Positions 44,840-56,350 of a DNA stretch of 64,000 bases are shown here, one piece after another. Location: the NCBI GenBank assembly GCA_030549495.1, contig JAUIRK010000903.1, positions 1,364,001-1,428,000 of the forward strand, in the 5' to 3' direction. The position numbers and the translations under genes are program-made. The notes beneath the pieces were generated by a model that saw only the letters and a list, made by a program, of their open reading frames with translations, was not told the origin of the DNA and ran no database searches. Origin of the DNA: Nectonema munidae. Taxonomy: Eukaryota; Nematomorpha; Nectonematoida; Nectonematidae. Each line of letters begins with the position of its first letter. The stretch's first letter is position 1.

Positions 44840-46697
44840 GAAGATACATATTTAATTTAGTAACCACTTGGCTGCTAAATACTTTAACATTGATATAAAT
44901 TTAATTTTTAGTGGCAAAGTATGTCAGTTCAGAGTAATCAATTCATTGGATATGAACCAGGCATTCTGACAATTGGGGATAGAAGAGTTTGAAAAAAATA
45001 TCTTAGCTCCGCAGTCTTTACTTCTAAATCTTTTCTTTCCCTTTCACAGAGAGTCTGCTTTCTAGTTAATGCCCTTAAATAACTTTTTATCTTTAATAAA
45101 AAAACTCTAAAACAACTTTTGGAATTTTTTAGTAATTATAACTAAAAAATTTTTAATAGTTAACTTCAAAGCAACATTCTAATACTTTGAGTTATAGAAA
45201 TAGTAATATTTTTACGGTGAAAAATTTTTTTTCACACACTATTAGTTTCATAAAGAATGGCTCCTTATATTTTTACAGATTACACTATTTTGAAAACAGA
45301 TGAATGTAGAAAAGAACAATATGACTATAGATGCGTAAGAAAAATATTAATTAAAATTTTTTTTATTAATATTGGTTGAAGGAAGCCGGCTATCTTGAAA
45401 AGAACTGTTCTTTTTATTCTCGATTCATCTCATTTTTTTAATTTCTAGTTTTTAAGAAAAGAATAATGGCGAACACAAGAGGTGTTAATGCACAATTTGA
45501 TTTTTCTTAAAACAACCAAACTTCACCTAATAAAAATAATGTAATACTTTTAAATCTAAATTATAAAATTCCTTTCTTTTTAGTGTAGCAAAAAAACAAA
45601 AAAAAAGCATCCCATACTTTTAATGTTTTTATAACTTTGATGTTATTCAATTTAAATACAAAACATTAATTTTATTACGTTTCAGTGGGGTGAAGGAGTC
45701 AAAGGGTTAGAGATCTGACTCTCACTATTAGTATATATTCATTCATATTCTAATTTCTTACCCTGACTCTAAAACCCAAACTATGACTTTTGTTTTCTCA
45801 GAATCCCTCACTCCAACTGCGTAACCCGGTTTTTTAGAATGATTTTATATTTATTCATCTCCCTATTTCTTGCATATAATATTACTCAATACTATGCGAT
45901 TTAAATGTCTCTTTTGATTATTATTATTATATAAATCCACAGACTTCATATATTATTTTTAAAATGTAACAATTTGCTAAGCAATTACACTTCAAAAGTA
46001 TATTTTTCATCCTTTAATTCATAAATGTAGCCGAATTAACAAATTTTTTGAACCTTGCTTAAAAACACTAAGGGATTATTCTACGCTAAAAAGATAATGT
46101 GCTTGTGGCTCAACTGACATGGCTAGATTTGGAGGCATTGGTGCAAAAAGTGTATAAATAAAACTTTTTAGTTGAGAGATAGGCATCAAACTAAAAATAA
46201 AGAAAAAATTAACAGTGTATTCTACTACTTTAATTTAGGTGTCAATAAGCTAATGAAGCAGAAAAAGTTTTATCTATCTTTATTAATTTAATTTGATATA
46301 ATTCAAATTTATATTCTCAGACAGAGTAACTAAGATTACACTCGACATTATGCTCCTTCTTTTATTGAAGAATGTCATGAAATTTATTCCAAAACCGCTA
46401 ACACACCAAAAACAGTGTTATGTGAGTATGGATGCTGTGGGTCAAATTGGGCATTATAGACTATATTTAACGCTTATAAAGTCTGCTGCTTCATCTTTGA
46501 TTGCTTTTGGATCTTCACAAAATTACCTACATTATTTTCATACTGTTTCGATAATTTGGTTCAGTTGTTTTTGTCATACTTTTCTCATGCGCAAACTTTC
46601 ATTTGTAAATAAATAAATAATAAAATGATATTATCTAACCTTTGAATGGATGCTTGCTCAAAATGGCCGAAAAATATTTTTTCTAAATAAATAATAA
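44840..46697. other. AT-rich spacer, nothing recognised
   Basis: An 88-codon frame at 46350-46616 shows no motif or splice context that I can support. Otherwise empty. Confidence 0.45.
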
Positions 46698-46855
46698 GGG
46701 GTCGTTCACAATTGACGTCAACTAAAACTGGAGGGGGGAGGGGGTACCCAAAGTTGACATAAGTCCATTTTTTTAAGTGATGATATATCTAAAAGTTGAC
46801 ATGAGGGGGTTGAAAGTTATCAAAAAAAAGGTTGACGTCAATTGTGAACGACCCC
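46698..46855. mobile_element. PIF/Harbinger-type MITE
   Basis: 27-base inverted ends beginning GGGGTCGTTCACAATTGACG bound 158 bases. Flanking TAA on both sides (46695-46697, 46856-46858) is the 3-base TWA duplication of PIF/Harbinger elements. The nearly perfect ends suggest a recent insertion. Confidence 0.8.
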
Positions 46856-48485
46856 TAATGTAATTTTTTCTAAAAAAAACCTTAGCTATATCTTTAGTTG
46901 TTTGACCAAGACCCTTTTAATCTTTTTAATACTTCAAGCTGAGAATGTTCTCAAATATTGTCCCTATCTCAAAATTCTAGTACCCGCCCCGTACATTTTT
47001 TATGTGCGCACTCCCGAGGACCGGCATTTGCGGGTGCCGGTGTCTCTCTACCAACTTTTTAAATTTAAGTAATTTGAATCATAATCATATAAAGCTACAA
47101 ATTTTTACTTTTGTTGCCTCCATCACTCAACGGCCTAACAACACATTCTCTTCATTTGATGCATATAAATTTTCGTTTATATATATCCAGTTGCATACGA
47201 ATGAATTTGCCCTTGGTTTGAAAGGGAAAGAAACAGAAGTCACTCGTGCAAGCTGATCAGTTCATTTGCTTCTTTTTTCATATTTTTGGAAAATGACTTT
47301 GTACAATTTTTAAAATTCTGAATGCACGTGTATAAACAAAATGTTTTGCACTTAAAAAGTAATACGAGATTATTTTCATTTAAATAAATTTGTTCTTTTT
47401 TTCTTATTCTCATTTTCGTTGTTAATATAGTTTATTATTTCGTAAAAGTAAAACTTTCCTTTAGCTAATAAATCTTTACCTGGAATTTTCTCGCCTGTTT
47501 TAAAATACATTTTGGCATTGGAAGTCTAATTCCATAAATTAAAAATTACCCTTAGAAATAAATTTAAAAGAATGAAAATTATAAAAAGAGTGCTTGGTCG
47601 CCTCTCACTCAAATTTTGGGGATGTGCGCCCCTACATTTTCTACATACTAGGCTGACCTCTATTTTAATGGTTCCGCCTTTTAACGAATGTCACGTTTTT
47701 ATCATCTTATCAATAGTTGTTTTAGTATTATATAAAATTAAAAAAGAATCAGGAATGTGACAAGTTTTATTCTAAAACTTTAAAAGACCAACATTTATTG
47801 CACAAAGTTTGCTTCACCAGATAAATATCATTAAAAATCCATAACAAAGTTTTTTGGTATATTTTTTATACTCAAAATAAATTTTATTATAACACTATAT
47901 ATATATACTACATAAAAGTTTGCTCAGAATTTACCTTCAGCTAAATTTGATTTTGAAAATTGGAGTTTTTTGTTGTCAATTATCATAAAATGTGCCGTTT
48001 TTGGTACAAGAAAATATGGTCAGTATAATATAATAAATTATTTTTGGTGCAAATAAAAAAACGCTAAACTTTATAATATTTCCTCTTATTTTAGGATGTG
48101 ATCATTCTTCAATTTAAAATCAGCGGATTTGATTTAAATTTTGAATACGGCTAAAAATTTAGCTAGAAATCTACCTGTAAGCCAAGAGCGCTCCAAAGAA
48201 AAACATTTACGAACCAATGCTCGTACTAAATGCACAATATTCCGATTAACTATTAAGGTTAACTATATAAAATAAAAAGCTATAATATCTCTCTACCCGC
48301 TAAAAAATCATTATGAAATCTGAAGGTGTGAGTAGAATCGTCTCTGGCCTGTACTCTCTATGATGTTGGATTCAAGTTGCAGTACTCCAACTGAACTATC
48401 GCACAGTTCGCGCTACAAGAACGAAAATTTGTGCCCTATCAGAAAAAAATACTCCACTGTTTGTTTGTCTCCTCCACCAAACCAT
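46856..48485. other. AT-rich spacer, nothing recognised
   Basis: No gene, repeat pair or RNA is supported. Frames at 47002-47256 and 47572-47760 lack recognisable motifs. Confidence 0.45.
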
Positions 48486-48487
48486 TA

Positions 48488-48785
48488 CATCATCATCATC
48501 ATCATCCCTATCATCATCCCCATCATCATCATCATCCCCATCATCATCATCATCCCCATCATCATCATCATCCCCATCATCATCATCATTCCCATCATCA
48601 TCATCATTCCCATCATCATCATCATCATTCCCATCATCATCATCATCATCATCATCCCCATCATCATCATCATCATCCCCATCATCATCATCATTCCCAT
48701 CATCATCATCATTCCCATCATCATCATCATCATCATCCCCATCATCATCATCATCCCCATCATCATCATCATCATTCCCATCATA
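48488..48785. repeat. CAT trinucleotide repeat with CCC/TCC interruptions
   Basis: About 300 bases of (CAT)n broken every 12-24 bases by CCCCAT or TCCCAT. This gives a higher-order pattern of 15-24-base units. Being a triplet repeat, it is open in several frames on both strands (poly-His, poly-Ile, poly-Asp, poly-Met). These frames have no flanking homology and are not counted as genes. Confidence 0.95.
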
Positions 48786-48789
48786 ATTA

Positions 48790-49905
48790 CATACTGTGCC
48801 TATGTGAAGAGTGGAAAAAAAGCGCACTACTGCAAGAGTGAATAATTTTATTCACAAAATGTGTGACACACGCACGTATTTCATCCAGTCAGAATGATTG
48901 TTATTGACAAAATGGCGGTGGTTAAAAAGGCGCGCGCAAACACAGCAATTTTGAAAGATGATAGCAAAATTTTTCCCCACAGAAGCACTGACTGAATAAC
49001 ACGCATGCACAGAATTATAAGATGCAGCCACGCAAGTACAACTTATTTGAATAACAAAGGATTTTCATTTTAGAGAAGCAGTGAATAAGAAATAATAATT
49101 AATTAAGCAAAAATTTTCAACTCAAAAATTTCTTTTATTTTTATTCATTCAGTTTACTCGGCTAGAAAAAGATAAACATAAAAAAAGATTTGCAAAAATT
49201 TATTGAATGTGATTTCAGAAAAATTATATTTAATTCTCTCGTCAATGTAGTCAGTCCAATGGTTGAGTCAGTAATAAGTATTTTATGGAGAAAATAGCAG
49301 ATATATCATGAAATATAATCTGTATATGTATATGAAATATAATCTGATTTAATATAAGTTTGGCTTTTTTTACTCTAGGTTAATTGTTTTTCACGAACGA
49401 AGAAAAAAGACAAACTAGTAGAGAAAAATTGCTAAAACAATGGTACATCTAAAAATTTCGTATTTGTGGTCTGACAATATTACCCGGAAGACAACTTGCC
49501 AGACTACTAGATATCTTTCTTATAAAATCAATCAAATTTTAAAATCACACTTCAAATCAAAATTTCCCACATGAATATGACAAATTGAAAATATTTGCCA
49601 TTTTGAAGAACTTGAATCACAATGCCCGAGTTATACCTGTTTGAAATTTCATTATTTGAAGTTTAGGAAAGATTTTTGATATTCAATTTACTTTGAAAAA
49701 AATCATTCAGTTATTTGATATTGGTTTATTTGAAGAGTCCACATTTTGGCTTCCAAGAAAAACGCAAAATAAACTTCGCCATTTTACATCGTTGTTTTTC
49801 CGCCTTCAAATATCAATAGTACTTTAGTAAAAGAGAAAAGTGTTTTTAGACTTAATGTGGTAAAAATTGTCCATATTAACAATTTTACTACTCAGTTAAG
49901 GTTGA
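48790..49905. other. AT-rich spacer, nothing recognised
   Basis: No supported features. Confidence 0.45.
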
Positions 49906-49907
49906 TA

Positions 49908-51303
49908 CAGTAAAACCTCCCATATTGACCACCTCTTTAAACAGACTGGTTTTTACAAGTGTATATAATATTCTTTAGGTTCAAGCTTCCTTTTTCTCTC
50001 TCCCAAAGCAAGCCAAACGAAGAAATATGTTTAAAATAGAAATGTGTTGATTTATATATGTTTATATTAAATAAATCTATCTATCATATATAATATTCTC
50101 TAATCCGATCACCTCCCTATACCATTCATCGACCATTTATAACCGAAACAACGTATTGTTTCAACTCATACCGATGATGTTATATGAAAAACTACAGGTT
50201 AGAGATTTTGACCATATTATTAACACTATTTGTGTTTTCAGTTAGTGTTTGAGGGAACAAGTATTGTGATAAGAGGCTCATAAAGTGTATGTGCAGCGTG
50301 CGCGTGTTTTTCGTCTTTATTTCAAAAGGGGTTCTATATAAACCTAATATTTAACAGATTGAAAATTTAGGTTGATTAATTACAATTTAAAATCTGCAAA
50401 GTATCTAAATAAAGTTATAAATAAGCTAATTTTATTTTACATTTTTAAAGGAATAATTTCCGTTGATAGTTTACGCATAACTCAAAAAATAATTGTATTA
50501 AATCTAAGGAAATTGAAATTTTATGATTAGTTCAAACATGCACTAATACGAAAAATAAGTTTGAAATATTTATTTTATTTTAATTTGCATCCAAGTTAAA
50601 ATTTTAATAAAAAAATATTGCAAGACTGTAAATGTCTAAATTTCAATTTTTCAACATTGCTTCCAAAATCTTTTTTACGTTAAGTAAAAACTTTGAAATT
50701 GTTACATGAATTATTTCTTTTTTCATTCCATTCAAATATTTGCTGAATTTTTAATTAATGTTTTGAAAGTGTTTGATATAAACAAAATTGTTACAAATTT
50801 TTTTTTAATTTATAAAATTGGTTTCGAATATTAATCATTTTATTTTTAATATCTAAAAATATTTAATTTGATACTAAAGTTCGTTTTTCTTTTAATAGTG
50901 TTTTTCAATATATTCTTTTTTCTTATCTGAATTTAAATTTTGTTTTAAAAATAAACCTTTTTTTCTAAGATTTTGAACTCCATGAATTGTAAACACAAGC
51001 AATTATCATTGAAAGAAAAAAAATGAGTTAATTAGTTCTAGCAAAGGGAAAAGTCAAGGACAGCTCTCTAAAAAATTTTATGTTGCCAAAACTACTGTTC
51101 AAAATATTCTAAAAAGAAAGTGCGAATATCTAAACTTTTATGATAACAATTCTAATTCTAATAGAAAACGAGTTTCTTGTGGAATAGGGAATGATCAAAT
51201 AGATAGAGTTATTTGGTCATGGTTTCAAAAAACACGTTCAAATAATATTCCTATTTCGCGACCCTTAATTAAAGAAAAAGGACATACTGGTAGCTACCAC
51301 TAA
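49908..51303 (+). mobile_element. pogo/Tigger-family transposon, 5' part only
   Basis: The left end CAGTAAAACCTCCCATATTG preceded by TA is a Tigger-type terminus. About 1.1 kb on, at 50985-51303, the transposase N-terminal DNA-binding region appears. KQLSLKEKK leads in, then after a shift near 51050 KFYVAKTTVQNILKRKCEYL and NDQIDRVIWSWFQKTRSNNI then PISRPLIKEKG. This is the pogo HTH plus CENP-B-type HTH (WF-xR-xxNIPxSxPxIxEKA). Stops interrupt the first helix. The DDE domain and the right end are absent. Confidence 0.75.
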
Positions 51304-51766
51304 CTTAAGTTAACAAAAAAAGTCTATTTAAAAATAAAAGAATACTTTTACATTTTAAAGGTCGTTTAAATTCAATTTTTTATCACTTTAGTAACTTTAT
51401 TAATATTTTTAAAATAAGATAATAGCAATTTTCAATTAAAAAAAGTATTTTTAAACTTCAGGTAGTGAAAAATTGTTTTTAATCAAAAATTGAATACTTT
51501 CACATTTTAAGGTTAACATTTTAATTTTAACAGTTAATATAACATTTTTTGACTTATTTTCAATTTTTGAAAGAAAATTTTATTCGATTAATTTTGTATT
51601 TTTTGTGTTTACTTTCTCTCATATACTTTAATATTTAATTAAAAAAATTCAAAAATAAAAGGATACCTTTTATTTTATTGGTCAGTGGAGGTCAATATAT
51701 TCTTTTCTCACTTTAGTAACTTAATCAATATTTTTAAAAAAAGATAGCAATTTAATAATAAAGGTG

Positions 51767-51893
51767 GCGTGAGTAAGGTTGGTTAGGTACTGGATTTCGC
51801 TAACTCAAGGTCTTGGGTTCGATCCAGCATCAAGCCTACTTTCTCATATATCAAGCGGCGCAAGTGTGCCTTTTCGATGAAAACACCCCACGG
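51767..51893 (+). mobile_element. tRNA-derived SINE (family A)
   Basis: GCGTGAGTAAGGTTGGTTAG, B box GGTTCGATCCAGC, ATCAAGCCTACTTTCTCATA, AAGCGGCGCAAGTGTGCC and GATGAAAACACCCCA. It is closely similar to the copy at 29340 but lacks its TTTACC tail. Confidence 0.88.
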
Positions 51894-51959
51894 TAAGCAT
51901 TATTCTTCAATAGATGAACGATACAATCAATGCCCAATCTACACTTATTAAAAATTTAA

Positions 51960-53470
51960 ATTAAAAAAAGATCTATGTTAATGCTGTTTCTTACCCTACA
52001 CTCAAGACTGAAATTATAATCCCTATTAACACGGTCAGAATTAAAGTCTCAGACGAAAAACCTAATAGAGAATTTCCTTTTTGTTGCTTTCAAAAAAGAA
52101 ATTTTTAATAATTTGAACCCATGTAAAAATAAAATAGCTGTAAATGGAATTAGAATCAACTATTATTATGAAATCTATCCTGAAAGATTTAAATAATTAT
52201 GACATAATGAATTCTTTGAATTACTGTAACTACAGTATTTCTAGGCTGGGAGGTGTCAAGTTGATTAGGGTCATTGAAACTAAAAATCCAAAATAGAAAC
52301 TCGCAATTATAGAACCTAACAATCCTCAAGTTGCTTCTAGCTTAGCTAATACTTCTACAATTTTTTGCTGTTATAATTCGGTTCCTATTCGCTTATCTTT
52401 TAGAAAGCCAAAACTTTGCAATAAATGTAGCAAGCTTGGTCATCACGATAAATTTTGCCGTGCTAAAAGACCCATCTTATCTTAAACGTTCCAAACTACG
52501 CCATGCATCTGAAACGTGTAGGGAGATAGTATTTAAATGCATAAACTGTGGAGAAAATCATCAAATTTCGATAAATGCCCTTCCTTCATAAAGAAAAGAG
52601 AAACCTTTAAGAACTTCCATTTCGTACATATCTAACTAATGTTGTTGAACATACTTCACATTAACCTAAGAAAATCCAAAATAGCTTAGTACAGACAAAG
52701 CTTCCTACGATATAATTTTACTTAATGAACCTTACTTGTAGCAATGTAAAATCCCAAGTTTCCCAATTAACCACTCTCTTGCTGTTTCTGAATTCGAAAA
52801 ACCTCTTTGGCCCATGCTATTTTTAAACTCATCTTAATTTTAATTTTAAACCACTACTATCGAGGCAATCTATTTGTGTTATCTTTGGCGTATTTGGTTT
52901 CTAATCTCGGGCTACTTTCACCCTAGAGATATGGATTTTATTAACTTATTTTTTCCAATGTTGTTCAGAAAGCCGAAACTCATCCATTTATTTTCATTGT
53001 GGAAACCAACTCTCATCACGAACAGTGGGACTCTAAAACGAATTCAAGAAAACCTTTTCACGAAAAAAAGTTTAAGTCTCATTGACTCAAACAAACAACC
53101 TACTTTTCAAAGTCTAAGGTCTGATTGTTCATTAACCTCTCACATTGATCTAACTTTTTGCAACAGTAAAATGAAAAAATACGTTTTGGCATTGGGAAAT
53201 TCAACCAACCTCTTTCAGATCATATTTTTTTTATTAAAGTTGAACGAATGTGTCCCTCTATTCAAAGTGACATTGAAAGAAAGGTTTTATTCAACAAAGA
53301 AAAATTTCTGAACTTTATAGAACAAAATTTTGCAAAAACTTTTGCGCTTAATACTCAATACTTAATTCAACTGAAGACATTGAAAACTTCTCTAAAAATT
53401 TAGTTAACTTCTTTAAAAACTCCTTAACTAACTCTGCCTATAATTTTCCCTGTAAAAACAATATTAAAAT
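51960..53470 (+). mobile_element. LINE (jockey/I-like) fragment: ORF1 knuckles and endonuclease
   Basis: ORF1-like sequence ends with a zinc knuckle, KLCNKCSKLGHHDKFC (about 52410-52470). A second partial knuckle, FKCINCGENHQ, follows near 52535, a layout typical of LINE ORF1 proteins. Further on, NSHHEQWDS then LIDSNKQPTF and LTSHIDLTFCNS (about 53000-53160) match the end of an APE-type endonuclease (ANSHHxxWGS, SxIDLTF). The N-terminal half of the endonuclease is missing or scrambled, several frameshifts are present, and no reverse transcriptase follows. Plus-strand orientation. Probably the same family as the ORF1 at 56351. Confidence 0.72.
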
Positions 53471-53741
53471 GTAGGTAATGAGTTCTTTTCGACTAGCCGT
53501 TGTCAACTATAGTTCGATGTAAAAGACTAGGGATCAATACATTTTTGTTAATGATAAAGCATGAATTCAATAACTTTGACCTGGAAAAATGTTTTATCAA
53601 AAACCAATTTGTGAAAAATTATTTTAAACCTTATTAAAAATTTTACCTATATTTCTGCGCAGTCAGACTTTTGAAGCTTTTTTTCTTTGATAAGTTCTTC
53701 AATATTAAGAATCAAACTAACAAGCAGGTCATACCATAAGC

Positions 53742-54790
53742 CAGGGGTCGGGAACCTTTTTGACTAAAAGAGCCCAAAAAACACATATTTTAAAATCTAA
53801 TCCTTTAAGAGCCATATATATTTTTAGATAGTGAATACTACTAAATGGAAAAAAAGACCAACAATTTTAGAGTATAATACTTAATTTATTTTAAACAACA
53901 TTTATTTATCGAAGTTATTTATTAATAAGCAAAGTACTTCTTACTATTAATGAGACTTCTGGTACTGCATGGGTTTGCTGATGGCTTTGTAGTCTGGTTG
54001 ATACGTAGTGAGGTTCAGCTTCATGCAAGCGTTTACACTTCCATCTGTTAAACGTGACCGTAGGTTGATCATGATGTTTTCAGGTGTGAGAAGGACTGTT
54101 CACATGCATAGAGCAAAACATGGTCAATACTGCAAAACTCACATTCTGCTGTGTTTGGTATGTGACAGCAAGCGCGTTCCAAGTTTTGGCAATCAGCTGT
54201 TCTGCGGGTTGAAGTTTTTTCATGTCTTTCCATTTGTGTTTGCTTACCAGCTCTGCTTTGATCCGTGCACGTCTTTCCAAATCTTCATTCAGTGATTTGA
54301 ACTTGTTCACCCACATATATGAAGCTTTCAGGTCAACAACTTCTATCCCAAAATCTTTGATAGAAACACTGGGGATGAAACTCAGATTCACAGCACACTC
54401 GTTTGGATGAGTGATGAACTTAAAGACTGGCGTGCTCACGAAATTCCCCAAAGCGTGCTTTGGAAGACTAGAGGAGATTAGATGTGAAGCCTGTTAGCTT
54501 CTGGAGATCAAAATGTTCAGCGGAGTTATTTGCGATGCACGCGTCTTTAAATTCTCTTAGTTTTTCAAAGTGCAGTAATCGACCTGTTTCAATAGCCATT
54601 TTAAAGATTTCTAGCTTCTTTTCAAATGCAAAAACTGATTTTTGAAGGGATAACACTGTATTTCTAACATCTGGCATTGTGATATTGAGTTGGATGTTCA
54701 GTTATGTCCACACGATGAAAAAACTTGAGAAGCCACTCATTGTCCGATAGCTCGGATTGTTCAGCGTCTTTCATTCGAAGAAAATATCGG
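53742..54790 (-). mobile_element. hAT transposon remnant, GTF2IRD2-like transposase
   Basis: The end CAGGGGTCGGGAACCTTTTT at 53742 is a classic hAT terminus. The transposase reads on the minus strand. EWLLKFFHRVDITEHPTQYH is near 54700-54770. FKMAIETGRLLHFEKLREF lies in 54468-54677. At 54080-54451 come DFGIEVVDLKASYMWVNKFK, SLNEDLERRARIKAELVSKH and TWNALAVTYQTQQNVSFAVL then TMF, like the C-terminal half of GTF2IRD2/ZBED-type hAT enzymes. Stops and shifts lie near 54455-54470 and 54680. The right end is not found. The truncated relative at 22483 shares the terminus. Confidence 0.82.
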
Positions 54791-54799
54791 GTTTAACTT

Positions 54800-56340
54800 C
54801 CTATTTATATTTTATGGTCACAAAATATAGAAGTTCACTTTCGTATATGTAGGTTATATAAAAGGCAAAACATCCATCCTACTGAAAATTTTAAAATATA
54901 TAAGTGCGTAACAATCAAACTCTCGCCGAACATTTTTAAATAACATGCATAAACCTTTTACAGTGAAATTTGAATTTGGAAACACCTCCTTCTACGAACT
55001 TTTGTCAACAAAATTTAACTCAGCTCACAAAAATTTTTCTATAACTGGGCAATATAGGATGCACTTAGCTTAAAGTTGATCTAGGTTTTAACCTTTTTAT
55101 AGTAAAGTGTATTGTCTTTATGAAGCAAGCTTAAAGTTGATCTAGGTTTTAACCTTTTTATAGTAAAGTGTATTGTCTTTATGAAGCATAGTCGAGGCTG
55201 TAGTTTTTAAGCATTAAGAAATTCGGTATTAGGCAGGCTTATAACAGGCTGAAAAGTGAAGTTATTTAGCCTTGCATTAAAACACTGTTTTTCAAACTTT
55301 CTTTACTGCGATCCATAGCAAGATCCACAGTTTGAATAGTGAGCTATAATACTCAGGTGAAATAAAACAAACTCTGTTCACTAGGTTCATTTATACAACA
55401 TTTTTTTGTCAAGAACCATTTGTTCTTTCACGCGATGCACTGAAGAGTTGGGACTCACAGTGTGAAAAACAATGCATTAAAACTTTAAAAATATGAACCC
55501 AGTTAAAAGATAGTAGAATAAAGTATGTTGCGTAAACAATAATAGATATGTAAGAAGAAGCAAGTTAATTTTGTAAAACTCTACAAAAGATATTACTTTT
55601 TTATAACTAGGAAAGTTAAATTAAAAAATATAGAAGAAATAAGGAAAAATACCAAAACTTATTCAGGAAGTTAAAAGCGTTAAATGTTGAAATTTTGAAT
55701 CATTTTTGATTATAAAATAGAGTTGATGAGTTGTAAAAAAAAATTAAAAAAATTCTTAATTTATTTTTAAATTATTTCAGCTTTTATGGAGTCTGTATAA
55801 GTTTAAATTATTTTTTATATAATATTTATTTTTAACTTTAATTCAGCTTATGAAACCACAGAATTCAAAAAAATATATAGTTTTAATGTTACTTGTAGAA
55901 ATATAATATAGAACAGTACATTAACCTTCTTATTATTACCTCAAGTGATCAAATATTAATATAATTTCAATATATTAATTCACATAATTTTTTAATGATA
56001 TGAAAATGAATAAATGACTGTATTACTATTTTCGCTCAATTAACTTGTCTATTCTTTGTCCAAATTAATAACTTTTAATTTAATTATAAATCACAAACAA
56101 AAGTTTATATGTTTATGCCAAAAAATAAGATTTATTTTCTAACTTGGCAATTTTAATTTTCAATGACTAAAACGTTGCGAGAATATTTTTCTTTTAATTT
56201 TATATTTTTTATACATAACATATCTTACCCACATACATATATACCATTTTAATAATCACACCTACCATATTTAAAAATATTTCTAGTTTTCCTCTAACTC
56301 TCTTCACCTTGTTTTTATTATTATTAATTTTTTTCTAACT
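54800..56340. other. AT-rich spacer with a 61-base duplication
   Basis: Apart from the duplication at 55067-55188 this is AT-rich and shows no gene. Confidence 0.45.
55067..55188. repeat. perfect 61-base tandem duplication
   Basis: The 61 bases starting AGCTTAAAGTTGATCTAGG and ending TCTTTATGAAGCA occur twice head to tail (55067-55127, 55128-55188) with no difference, so the event is recent. Confidence 0.97.
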
Positions 56341-56350
56341 ACCCACAACT

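Noticed and set aside
48396-48845. Overlapping frames encoding poly-His, poly-Ile, poly-Asp and poly-Met proteins
   Set aside because: They are the automatic result of a CAT repeat being open in several frames; no non-repeat conserved domain flanks them.
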